From the NCBI GenBank assembly GCA_900550205.1, contig URRJ01000038.1:1-14534 (forward strand): a DNA stretch of 14,534 bases, given 5' to 3'. The DNA comes from an uncultured Collinsella sp. (lineage in GTDB: Bacteria > Actinomycetota > Coriobacteriia > Coriobacteriales > Coriobacteriaceae). This document shows, piece after piece, positions 6,968 through 13,681 of this stretch. The notes beneath the pieces were generated by a model. It had not been told where the DNA came from. It saw nothing but the letters and a program-made list of their open reading frames with translations, and made no database searches. The translations under genes were made by a program, and so were the position numbers. Positions within the stretch are counted from its first letter, which is position 1. Each line of letters starts with the position of its first letter.

Positions 6968-6997
6968 AAAGGGCGCGGAGCCGCGAAGTCTGCACCG

Positions 6998-7070
6998 TGA
7001 TTCCCTTAGGGACAACACGGCTAAAGCCCCGTAAGCGTGTTCACCTTAGGGGAATCATGCTTACGGGGCT
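6998..7070. other. Long structured element with interleaved inverted repeats; likely terminator region of the flavoprotein gene
   Basis: Arm A (6998-7011) pairs with 7044-7057 over 14 bp with two G-T wobbles. It extends inward through AACACG (7014-7019)/CGTGTT (7036-7041). Its loop contains AGCCCCGTAAGC (7025-7036), which is perfectly complementary to GCTTACGGGGCT (7059-7070). The order A-B-A'-B' allows either a pseudoknot or two mutually exclusive hairpins. On the minus strand the B/B' hairpin lies 47 nt after the flavoprotein stop and is followed by TTTAG, so it may also act as a weak terminator there. Confidence 0.6.
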
Positions 7071-7116
7071 CGATACATGTTGAGAAATTGTGATCAAACT
7101 CAAATTGAGATTCGAT

Positions 7117-8643
7117 TTAGTCTGCTCGATAGTGCGAACCCAGACTTTCGGTCCGCTCGCGCATGGCTTTGACCATTTCCGTTGCCAGCTGAATCTGCGA
7201 TTGCAGGCGGGCATGGGCTGCGACTTGGCTGTCATTGGCGTGTCGCTTATTTAGAGCTGTGGCTTCGTCTTGCAGGCTTTCAAGCTGTTGCAGGGCCTTG
7301 GATAGGCCCGCTTCGGTCCTGTTGATCATGCAATAGGTATTCATCGTGTGCTTAAGGCTGCGTGTCAGGCGTTCGGCGTCTGTTGTGGCAATGCCGTACT
7401 GGGGGAGGGCGATATCCGCCTTCGGGGCCACCTTAGGTGAATTCTGCGCTGCTGCCGCCGCCGACGCGCCCGCGATGCGCCCAAACACGATGCCGTTGGC
7501 GCTTGACAGGCCACCAATGCGGTCGGCGCCGTGCATGCCGCCCGTTGCCTCGCCACAGGCGTAGAGACCCTTAACGCCCGTGTACGCGGTCTTGTCGATT
7601 TTGATACCGCCGTTGGCGGCGTGGGCATACATCGCCACGCGCATCTCGTCGGTCGGCGCGATGCCGTGCTCGTCTTGTAGCCAGGTGGCAAAGGTCTGCA
7701 CGAACTCTGGAACATCCTTACGCGGGAAGTCGTAGTGGAGCGCTAGCCCCTCGGCTCCCGCTTGGTCGATGGCTAGGTCGATAGCACGAGAATCCAGACG
7801 CGAAGTGAAGGGGCCATATCCGGATCGCTGCTCAAGCAGATCGTCCAACTTTTCGTCGGTAATATCGACCGGTTGGTCAAATGTGACGTAGCGCCAGGTC
7901 TTCTCGTTAAAGACAAGGTTGCGCTTGGGCTCAATGAAGCCGGGCATCATCTGCATGAACTCTATATTCGTAAGGGACGCACCGTGCGCGAGCGCGATGG
8001 CCTGTGATGAGCTGAGCACGTCGGCGGAAGTGAGGCTTCTCTCGAACAGGCCACCGGTGCCACCGGCTGCGATGATAGTGGCTTTAGTTGTAAAGGTCAC
8101 GATGCACTCGTCTGTTTGGTTGTAGAGCACGGCGCCGGTAATCTTTCCGGTTGTGTCATCAACAAGGTCGATAAGTTCGTGGCGGGGGAGCAGGTGGATG
8201 CCGAGCGACTCGATCTGGGTCGTCAGAGCGTCCTCAAGGGGCTTGCGGGTGAGGCCGCGCCACATGCGTGTCTTGTGGTCAAAGCAGGGGATAAACTGCT
8301 TCTGCTGGGCGCTCTCGGCACTTTGCGGACGCTGGAGTTGGACGCCCAGATCCTGCTCGAGCCAGTCAATCGCCTGAGGAATACCGTGGACAAACGTCTG
8401 GACGAGCGTAGGGTCGGCAACGCCGCCGCCCACGGCCTGGATGGTGTCGATGAGGTCCTGCTCGTCGCCTTCGTCGACGGGGCCAATAAGGCCCAGGCCC
8501 CAGGTGCCCGGGAAAAAGCTCGATCCGCTCATGGTCTTGCCGGCGCTTGCGATGGTAACGGTTGCGCCTGCACGAGCTGCTTCTATGGCGGCGCAAAGGC
8601 CTGCAATGCCCGATCCAATTACCAGTACATCAGTCGATTCCAT
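7117..8643 (-). CDS. FAD-dependent oxidoreductase, L-aspartate oxidase/fumarate reductase flavoprotein family
   Basis: A 508-residue flavoprotein of the NadB/SdhA/FrdA superfamily, which uses FAD to oxidise or reduce C4-dicarboxylate-like or amino acid substrates. The N-terminal dinucleotide-binding motif is DVLVIGSGIAGLCAAIEAA (5-23). The second half holds HAANGG (His341), GLYACGEATGGMHGADR (Glu365, Arg375) and SSANGIVFG. These align with the catalytic His, FAD-binding Glu and catalytic Arg region of NadB (HYTCGG and GEVSYTGLHGANR). A helical C-terminal domain (~420-508) is also typical. The ATG at 8643 has an AAAGGAA ribosome-binding site; a longer start would add a Cys/Arg-rich tail before that site. 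There is no secretion signal, haem or Fe-S partner, and no nadA or nadC neighbour, so aspartate oxidase and soluble fumarate reductase-like enzyme remain equally open. Confidence 0.82.
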   Translation of the reverse strand: MESTDVLVIGSGIAGLCAAIEAARAGATVTIASAGKTMSGSSFFPGTWGLGLIGPVDEGDEQDLIDTIQAVGGGVADPTLVQTFVHGIPQAIDWLEQDLGVQLQRPQSAESAQQKQFIPCFDHKTRMWRGLTRKPLEDALTTQIESLGIHLLPRHELIDLVDDTTGKITGAVLYNQTDECIVTFTTKATIIAAGGTGGLFERSLTSADVLSSSQAIALAHGASLTNIEFMQMMPGFIEPKRNLVFNEKTWRYVTFDQPVDITDEKLDDLLEQRSGYGPFTSRLDSRAIDLAIDQAGAEGLALHYDFPRKDVPEFVQTFATWLQDEHGIAPTDEMRVAMYAHAANGGIKIDKTAYTGVKGLYACGEATGGMHGADRIGGLSSANGIVFGRIAGASAAAAAQNSPKVAPKADIALPQYGIATTDAERLTRSLKHTMNTYCMINRTEAGLSKALQQLESLQDEATALNKRHANDSQVAAHARLQSQIQLATEMVKAMRERTESLGSHYRAD

Positions 8644-8830
8644 CGGATTCCTTTCTCGTCCGGCGCATTGTCGCACGGGTGATCGGCAATGGGGCCGCAA
8701 AGACTCGGCAAATCGGTAAAGGGCAAATATGGCAGGTGGGCGTCATGGACGCTCTGACGCTCCATCTCATCACATCTCGTATTTCGTCCCAACTGATATA
8801 TCGGCATTGGTGCCCTGCGACAGCGCAAAC

Positions 8831-8863
8831 AAAAAGAGCCGCTACCCGAGTGGATAGCGGCTC
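8831..8863 (-). terminator. Intrinsic terminator of the GGGtGRT operon
   Basis: Read on the minus strand, the perfect 9-bp stem GAGCCGCTA/TAGCGGCTC (8855-8863 with 8836-8844, 10-nt loop) is followed by TTTTTGTTT. It lies 35 nt after the stop of the GGGtGRT gene. The rest of 8644-8830 presumably carries the promoter of the flavoprotein gene, but I could not pick out a convincing one. Confidence 0.9.
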
Positions 8864-8898
8864 CAAAGCTCAACTATATGAGCATCGCGCAAGCGCGA

Positions 8899-9903
8899 TT
8901 AGGCCTTGAGGGCCTCCTCGACGGCGACAGCGCAGGCAACGGTGGCACCGACCATGGGGTTGTTACCCATGCCGATGAGACCCATCATGTCGACGTGCGC
9001 AGGCACGGAGGAGGAACCGGCGAACTGGGCGTCGGAGTGCATACGGCCCATGGTGTCGGTCATGCCGTAAGAGGCAGGGCCGGCGCCCATGTTGTCCGGG
9101 TGCAGGGTACGGCCAGTGCCGCCACCAGAAGCGACGGAGAAGTACTTCTTGCCAGCCTCGAGGCGCTCCTTCTTGTAGGTGCCAGCGACGGGGTGCTGGA
9201 AGCGCGTGGGGTTGGTGGAGTTACCGGTGATCGAGATGTCGACGTTCTCGTGCCACATGATGGCAACGCCCTCGCGGACGTCGTCGGCGCCGTAGCAGTT
9301 GACGGCGGCGCGGGGACCATCGGAGTAGGGGATGGTCTCGACGACCTTGAGCTCGCTCGTGAAGTAGTCGAACTGGGTCTTCACGTAGGTGAAGCCGTTG
9401 ATGCGGGCGATGATCTGAGCAGCGTCCTTGCCCAGACCGTTGAGGATAACGCGCAGCGGCTTCTTGCGAGCCTTGTTGGCGTTCAGAGCCAGGCCGATAG
9501 CACCCTCAGCGGCAGCGAAGGACTCGTGGCCAGCCAGGAAGGCGAAGCACTCGGTGTCGTCGGAGAGCAGCATAGCGCCCAGGTTGCCGTGGCCCAGACC
9601 GACCTTGCGGTCCTCGGCGACGGAGCCGGGAACGGTGAAGGCCTGGATGCCCTCGCCGATGATGGCGGCAGCCTCAGAAGCGGTCTTGGCGCCACGCTTG
9701 ACAGCGAGAGCGCAGCCGAGGGTGTAGGCCCACTCGGCGTTCTGGAAGGCGATGGACTGGGTGTTGTTGACGATCTCACGCGGGTTGAAGCCCTTGTCGG
9801 TGCAGATCTGCAGAGCTTCCTCGAGGGAGGCGATGCCGTTGTCGGCGAGGCACTTGTTGATCTTGTCAGCGCGGCGCTCGTAACCTTCGAACGTAACAGT
9901 CAT
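8899..9903 (-). CDS. GGGtGRT family protein
   Basis: A 334-residue protein of the family named after its GGGtGRT motif, present here as SGGGTGRTLHPD (259-270). The family is conserved in anaerobic bacteria and has no established function. Other Gly-rich, conserved-looking stretches are VGLGHGNLGAMLLSDDTECF (101-120), LNGLGKDAAQIIARINGF (154-171) and HVDMMGLIGMGNNPMVGAT (303-321). There is no signal peptide or transmembrane segment, so it is probably a cytoplasmic enzyme or scaffold. The ATG at 9903 has a GGAGGG ribosome-binding site about 8 nt upstream. It begins 18 nt after the NifU-like gene, so the two should be translated from one mRNA, suggesting an Fe-S or metal-related role. That role is inference from context. 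Confidence 0.9.
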   Translation of the reverse strand: MTVTFEGYERRADKINKCLADNGIASLEEALQICTDKGFNPREIVNNTQSIAFQNAEWAYTLGCALAVKRGAKTASEAAAIIGEGIQAFTVPGSVAEDRKVGLGHGNLGAMLLSDDTECFAFLAGHESFAAAEGAIGLALNANKARKKPLRVILNGLGKDAAQIIARINGFTYVKTQFDYFTSELKVVETIPYSDGPRAAVNCYGADDVREGVAIMWHENVDISITGNSTNPTRFQHPVAGTYKKERLEAGKKYFSVASGGGTGRTLHPDNMGAGPASYGMTDTMGRMHSDAQFAGSSSVPAHVDMMGLIGMGNNPMVGATVACAVAVEEALKA

Positions 9904-9921
9904 AGTTATTTCCCTCCCTTT

Positions 9922-10656
9922 CTACTCGTGAACCGGGAACACGCTGGCGACGGAGTGAGTCTCCTCGTCGGTGCGCGGGTCGATGTACTTGGCAGCGTTG
10001 TCCCACTGACCATAGTGGCCCATAGCGCCAGCGATGGCCTCCTCGGGGGTCTTGCCGGCCTTGACGGCGTCGGTGAACTTACCGAGGTTCAGGAACTCGA
10101 ATGCGATGATCTCGTTCTTGTCGTTGAGAGCCATGCGGGTGACGTAGCCCTGAGCGAGCTCGAGGTAACGAGCGCCCTTGGCCTTGGTGCCGAACATGGT
10201 GCCGACCTGAGAGCGAAGGCCCTTGCCGAGGTCGTCGAGGGAGGCGCCCACGGGCAGGCCGCCCTCGGAGAACGCGGTCTGGCTGCGGCCGTAAACGATC
10301 TGCAGGAAGATCTCGCGCATAGCAACGTTGATGGCGTCGCAGACGAGGTCAGTGTTGAGGGCCTCGAGGATGGTCTTACCGGGAAGGATCTCGGAAGCCA
10401 TGGCGGCAGAGTGGGTCATGCCCGAGCAGCCGATGGTCTCAACGAGGGCCTCCTCGATGATGCCGTCCTTGACGTTCAACGTGAGCTTGCAAGCGCCCTG
10501 CTGAGGTGCGCACCAACCCACACCGTGCGTAAGACCGGAGATGTCGGAAATCTCCTTAGCCTGGACCCACTTGCCCTCCTCGGGGATGGGTGCGGGGCCG
10601 TGGTATGCACCCTTGGCAACGGGGCACATGTTCTCCACTTCCTGTGAGTACTGCAT
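9922..10656 (-). CDS. NifU/IscU-like iron-sulphur cluster assembly scaffold protein
   Basis: A 244-residue protein with an IscU/NifU N-terminal-type scaffold fold. The stretch APQQGACKLTLNVKDGIIEE followed by the GCSGM motif aligns with IscU's APACGD...GIIEDARFKTYGCGSA. Two of the usual ligand cysteines are thus clear; a third candidate is the Cys in DLVCDAINVAM. The C-terminal half (~130-244) is longer than IscU and specific to this subfamily. Another Cys lies near the N-terminus (NMCPVAKG). The start is the ATG at 10656, preceded by AGGAG; the frame is open further upstream, but that region includes the predicted -10 box. It is the first gene of an operon with the GGGtGRT gene, a recurrent partnership. 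It is distinct from SufU in the same window and lacks SufU's spacing, so it probably serves a dedicated client. Confidence 0.85.
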   Translation of the reverse strand: MQYSQEVENMCPVAKGAYHGPAPIPEEGKWVQAKEISDISGLTHGVGWCAPQQGACKLTLNVKDGIIEEALVETIGCSGMTHSAAMASEILPGKTILEALNTDLVCDAINVAMREIFLQIVYGRSQTAFSEGGLPVGASLDDLGKGLRSQVGTMFGTKAKGARYLELAQGYVTRMALNDKNEIIAFEFLNLGKFTDAVKAGKTPEEAIAGAMGHYGQWDNAAKYIDPRTDEETHSVASVFPVHE

Positions 10657-11051
10657 GCCTCTCCTCTCTATCGTGTTGGCGTCCCGTCTGGGGGTCGTGG
10701 CTGGCGATTGCCGGGCGACCCTTCGAAAGGGACATGACATGCAGCCCCTATAATACCGCGAAATGCACGGAATATTCGGTGAACGGCTCAGTTTTCGTAG
10801 CGAGAAGCGCGGAACTTTCAATTGAAGCGATTTAAATTAGATATATTCATCAGAAGCGCGTGTCACATATTTGTCGTTTTTGGTCATCTTGCGGAAACGT
10901 CGCATTGTCTGACCTGTGCTGCGGTGCCGTTCGCCGGTTGTTTGCTGCCATTTGCCGTGCGCAGATGCCATTTTACGTGTTTGCTTTGATAGCACGCTTC
11001 AATCGTGGTGTATTGGAAAGCGCAAGTTTATCCCGCTGAAGGGGGGGTGTC
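10657..11051. promoter_or_regulatory. Divergent intergenic region between the NifU-like operon and the RAYT-like gene
   Basis: This 395-bp region has no convincing gene. On the minus strand, TATTAT (10750-10755) is a plausible -10 box for the NifU-like operon, with a poor -35, giving an ~85-nt leader. That leader contains a CCCTT-CGA-AAGGG hairpin (10719-10731). Further right is an AT-rich block with palindromes TTCAATTGAA (10817-10826) and ATTTAAAT (10830-10837). It is flanked by two copies of AGAAGCGCG (10803-10811, 10852-10860). Near the RAYT-like gene, TGCCATTT..CGTG occurs twice, 20 bp apart (10946-10959, 10966-10979). Confidence 0.5.
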
Positions 11052-11852
11052 GTGCAGCGCGTTTGGAGAACGGTCACCGGCTTTTACCATGTTTGTGCCC
11101 GTGGCACCGGAAAACAGATCATCTTTGAGACCGATGAAGACCGGGGTGATTTTTTGGAGCTGATGCGCGACTGCTGCCGCGATGCCGGCGTGACAGTCGT
11201 GGCGTGGTGTCTCATGAATGACTACGTGGATCTGGTGCTTTTGGATTACGAGGACGAAATGAGCGCAGCCATGCAGCGGCTACTGTTGACGTATGCTCGT
11301 CGGTTCAATAAGCGCACTGGGCGCGCGGGCTGCCTGTTTCGCGAACGTTTTGAGCGCCGCTCGCTCGATACCGACTGGCAGGTGATGGAGGCTATTCGCT
11401 CCGTACATGCCGATCCGCAGGAGGCGGGTATTGCTCTGATCGAGCGCTATCCATGGAGCAGCTTTGCCGAGTATCTACGGGCCTATGACAACGATATGAC
11501 GAGGGGATTTTCCGACCCTTCTTGCGTGTTTGATCTTTTTGGTTCTGCCAAGGCCTTTATCGCCTATTCGCTTTCGACGCCCGACAGCCGCGAGCCGGCG
11601 ATGCCCGATCTGGAAGAGACGGAGTGGGAGCGGCACGCCTTTGCCGAAAAGTTGGCGAAGGGGCTCGGGGTTCCGCTCCACGGGGTTAAAGCCGCACCGT
11701 CGGCGCGGCGCAACATCGTTATTCTTGGCTTGCACGATGCCGGTTTTACGGTGCGTCAGATTGAGCGATATACGGGGATTGGCAAAAGTACCGTTTCTCG
11801 CATTGTGCGCGCTTATGCGCAGGTGGACGCGCAGGCCGAGGGCTCGAAATAA
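11052..11852 (+). CDS. Catalytically degenerate Y1/RAYT transposase-like protein with C-terminal helix-turn-helix
   Basis: A 266-residue protein whose first ~145 residues match the Y1 (IS200/RAYT) transposase domain: FYHVCARGTGKQIIF (11-25), AWCLM (51-55), YARRFNKRTGRAGCLFRERF (81-100) and YPWSSFAEYL (133-142). The catalytic residues are missing. The usual MPNHVHLL reads MNDYVDLV (55-62), with Tyr58 and Asp60 where the two HUH histidines belong. The usual RYIHLNP reads RSVHADP (116-122), with Ser117 at the position expected for the nucleophilic Tyr. Residues ~219-257 form a helix-turn-helix (GFTVRQIERYTGIGKSTVSR) typical of recombinase or regulator DNA-binding domains. The GTG start at 11052 has an AAGGGGGGG ribosome-binding site (11039-11047). 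The gene is intact and long, so it is probably kept as a DNA-binding protein, not as an active transposase. Confidence 0.82.
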   Translation: MQRVWRTVTGFYHVCARGTGKQIIFETDEDRGDFLELMRDCCRDAGVTVVAWCLMNDYVDLVLLDYEDEMSAAMQRLLLTYARRFNKRTGRAGCLFRERFERRSLDTDWQVMEAIRSVHADPQEAGIALIERYPWSSFAEYLRAYDNDMTRGFSDPSCVFDLFGSAKAFIAYSLSTPDSREPAMPDLEETEWERHAFAEKLAKGLGVPLHGVKAAPSARRNIVILGLHDAGFTVRQIERYTGIGKSTVSRIVRAYAQVDAQAEGSK

Positions 11853-11863
11853 GGCCAGAAAAG

Positions 11864-11900
11864 AAAATGGCCGAATCGCGAAAGTTAAGCGATTCGGCCA
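11864..11900 (-). terminator. Intrinsic terminator of the suf operon
   Basis: A perfect 12-bp stem pairs 11868-11879 with 11889-11900 (9-nt loop). On the minus strand it is followed by TTTTCTTTTC, suiting the end of sufU, 28 nt away. It lies 15 nt after the RAYT-like stop and may also halt transcription from that side, though without a T-tract. Confidence 0.85.
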
Positions 11901-11928
11901 ACTGAATTCTTCAGATTTGAGACAACTA

Positions 11929-12363
11929 TTACTGATTATTTTGTCCCGTGAGCATGCCGTCGAGGGTGCGCCAGGCGAGCTCGGCGCACTTGACGCGGGC
12001 GGGCATGTGCGAGATGTCCTGGAGCTGGGCGGCCTCGTCCAAGTCTTCCAGGTCTTCCTCGGAAAGCTGCTCGCCGCGAATCATGGCGAGGAAAAGCTCT
12101 GCCAGACGACGCGCCTCCTCGACCGTCTCGCCGGTGATGAGGTCGGCCATGATGTCGGCGCTGGCCTGGCTGATGGCGCAGCCGTGGCCAGTAAAGGATG
12201 CCTCCTCGATCACGTTGTTCTCGACACGCAGCTGCAGGGTGAGCTCGTCACCGCAGCTGGGGTTAATGCCGTCGTGCTCGTGCGTGGGGGCATCCATCTC
12301 GTACTTGTAGTCGGGGTGCGAGTTGTGCTCCATAAACGTGGTGGAGGTGTACAGATTACCCAT
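11929..12363 (-). CDS. sufU: SufU-type Fe-S assembly / sulphur transfer protein
   Basis: A 144-residue protein of the SufU family, which takes persulphide sulphur from SufS in Gram-positive bacteria and hands it to the SufBCD scaffold. The three zinc/sulphur-binding cysteines and the Asp are visible: C37 and D39 in NPSCGDELTL, C62 in GHGCAIS, and C126 in VKCAELAW. The ~20-residue insertion before the last Cys (about 93-118, acidic) is the feature that separates SufU from IscU. The start is the ATG at 12363, overlapping the end of sufS by 8 nt, with GGAG 8 nt upstream. The alternative ATG at 12333 has no ribosome-binding site. It is the last gene of the suf operon. Confidence 0.94.
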   Translation of the reverse strand: MGNLYTSTTFMEHNSHPDYKYEMDAPTHEHDGINPSCGDELTLQLRVENNVIEEASFTGHGCAISQASADIMADLITGETVEEARRLAELFLAMIRGEQLSEEDLEDLDEAAQLQDISHMPARVKCAELAWRTLDGMLTGQNNQ

Positions 12364-13681
12364 TGAACGTGCTCCAAACGTGATGAAGGCCGGCGATGAA
12401 CTTGTCGATATCGGCCTTGTCGTTGTAGAAGGCCACGCTGGCGCGGCAGCAGGCGAGGTTCTCGACGCCCAGCCAGGTGAGCAGCGGCTGCGCGCAGTGG
12501 TGGCCGGCGCGGATGCACACGCCGTCCATGTCCATAATGCTCGCGACGTCGTGCGGATGGATACCCTTGACGTTAAAGCTGACGACGCCGTGGTGGTTGT
12601 CCCAATAGATGGAGCCGATGATCTGGACAAAGTCGAGCTGCATGAGCTCGCCCATCAGGTAGTGGACGAGTGCCTTCTCACGGGCCTGGATGTTTTCGTA
12701 GCCCACCGTGTTGACCAGGTAATCAAGCGCCGCGCCCGTGGCGAAGATGCCGGCGGCGTCCTGCGTGCCGGCTTCGAACTTCTCGGGGACGGGCGCCCAG
12801 ACAGCGTCCTGCTCGGTGACCGAATCGATCATCTCGCCGCCGGTGAGCATGGGCGGCATGGCGTTGAGCAGGTCCATCTTGCCCCACAGCACGCCGACGC
12901 CCATGGGACCCATGGCCTTGTGTGCGCTAAAGGCAAAGAAGTCGGCGCCCAGGTCGGCCACGTTGACCGGCATGTGCGGCAGCGACTGCGCGCCGTCGAC
13001 GACCAGATAGCCGCCGTACTTGTGCACGAGCTTGCCGAGGTTCTTGACTGGGTTCTCGACGCCCAGCACGTTAGAAACCTGACCCACGGCCAGAATCTTG
13101 GTCTTGGGGCCAACCTTGGACAGAACCTCCTCGGTCGTGAGCTGGCCAGTCTTGGTGGGGTAGAGGTAGACGAGCTTGGCGCCGGTCTCGCGGCAGACTT
13201 GCTGCCACGGGATTAGGTTGGAGTGGTGCTCCATGATGGTGATGACGACCTCGTCACCGGGCTCGAGCACCGTGGGCGCAAAGCTCTTGGCGACCAGGTT
13301 GAGCGACTCGCTCGTGTTGCGGGTGAAGACGATCTCGTTGGCCTGGGAAGCGCCGATGAGGTCGGCGATCTGCTGGCGCACCTTCGCGATAGCCTCGGTG
13401 GCCTCGACGGACAGCGAGTACAGGCCGCGCAGGGGGTTGGCGTTCATGCGCTGGTAGAAGTCGCGCTCGGCGTCGAGCACGCAGGCGGGGCGCTGCGCGG
13501 TGGCGGCACTATCGAGGAAGGCGATCTCGGGGTGTTGCTGGAACAGCGGGAACTGGCCCTTGTAGGGGTTGGTCTCGATGTCTACGGTAGGCCAGCCGCG
13601 CGAGGCCTCGTCGCTGGCGTCGAGCACCATAGGCTCCGGTGCGGTACAGGTGTCGCATTTAACGTGCTCGGTGTCGATCAT
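12356..13681 (-). CDS. sufS: Cysteine desulphurase SufS
   Basis: A 441-residue PLP enzyme that removes sulphur from L-cysteine as a protein persulphide, giving alanine. Visible sites are AFLDSAATAQRP (54-65), EHHSN (His152 next to the cofactor), VVDGAQSLPH (Asp229), the PLP lysine K255 in FSAHKAMGPMGVG, and the catalytic Cys396 in RAGHHCAQP, followed by CRASVAFYN. The N-terminus is extended by about 35-40 residues relative to E. coli SufS and contains KCDTC (8-12), a CxxC-type pair. The start ATG overlaps the sufD stop (ATGA) and follows GAGGAGGAG, so the two are translationally coupled. The group type (SufS, not IscS/NifS) is clear from the Cys-loop spacing and the neighbours. Confidence 0.95.
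   Translation of the reverse strand: MIDTEHVKCDTCTAPEPMVLDASDEASRGWPTVDIETNPYKGQFPLFQQHPEIAFLDSAATAQRPACVLDAERDFYQRMNANPLRGLYSLSVEATEAIAKVRQQIADLIGASQANEIVFTRNTSESLNLVAKSFAPTVLEPGDEVVITIMEHHSNLIPWQQVCRETGAKLVYLYPTKTGQLTTEEVLSKVGPKTKILAVGQVSNVLGVENPVKNLGKLVHKYGGYLVVDGAQSLPHMPVNVADLGADFFAFSAHKAMGPMGVGVLWGKMDLLNAMPPMLTGGEMIDSVTEQDAVWAPVPEKFEAGTQDAAGIFATGAALDYLVNTVGYENIQAREKALVHYLMGELMQLDFVQIIGSIYWDNHHGVVSFNVKGIHPHDVASIMDMDGVCIRAGHHCAQPLLTWLGVENLACCRASVAFYNDKADIDKFIAGLHHVWSTFNG

Noticed and set aside
6659..7034. Small open frames on both strands across the tRNA-Lys/repeat tract
   Set aside because: They run through a tRNA, two terminators and direct repeats, and their products are Arg/Pro/Ser-rich without motifs.
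6704..7070. CRISPR array
   Set aside because: Only two copies of each repeat occur, with a 178-bp period tied to a tRNA end and terminators; there are no regular spacers and no cas genes.
8878..10647. Long open frame of 589 codons on the plus strand opposite the GGGtGRT and NifU-like genes
   Set aside because: The product is Gly/Val/Asp/Leu repetitive with no recognisable domain, and it mirrors the third-position GC bias of two well-supported genes on the other strand.
11041..11047. Run of seven G in the RAYT-like ribosome-binding region as a phase-variable switch
   Set aside because: The run is short and outside the coding frame; spacing changes could modulate translation but nothing in one sequence supports variation.
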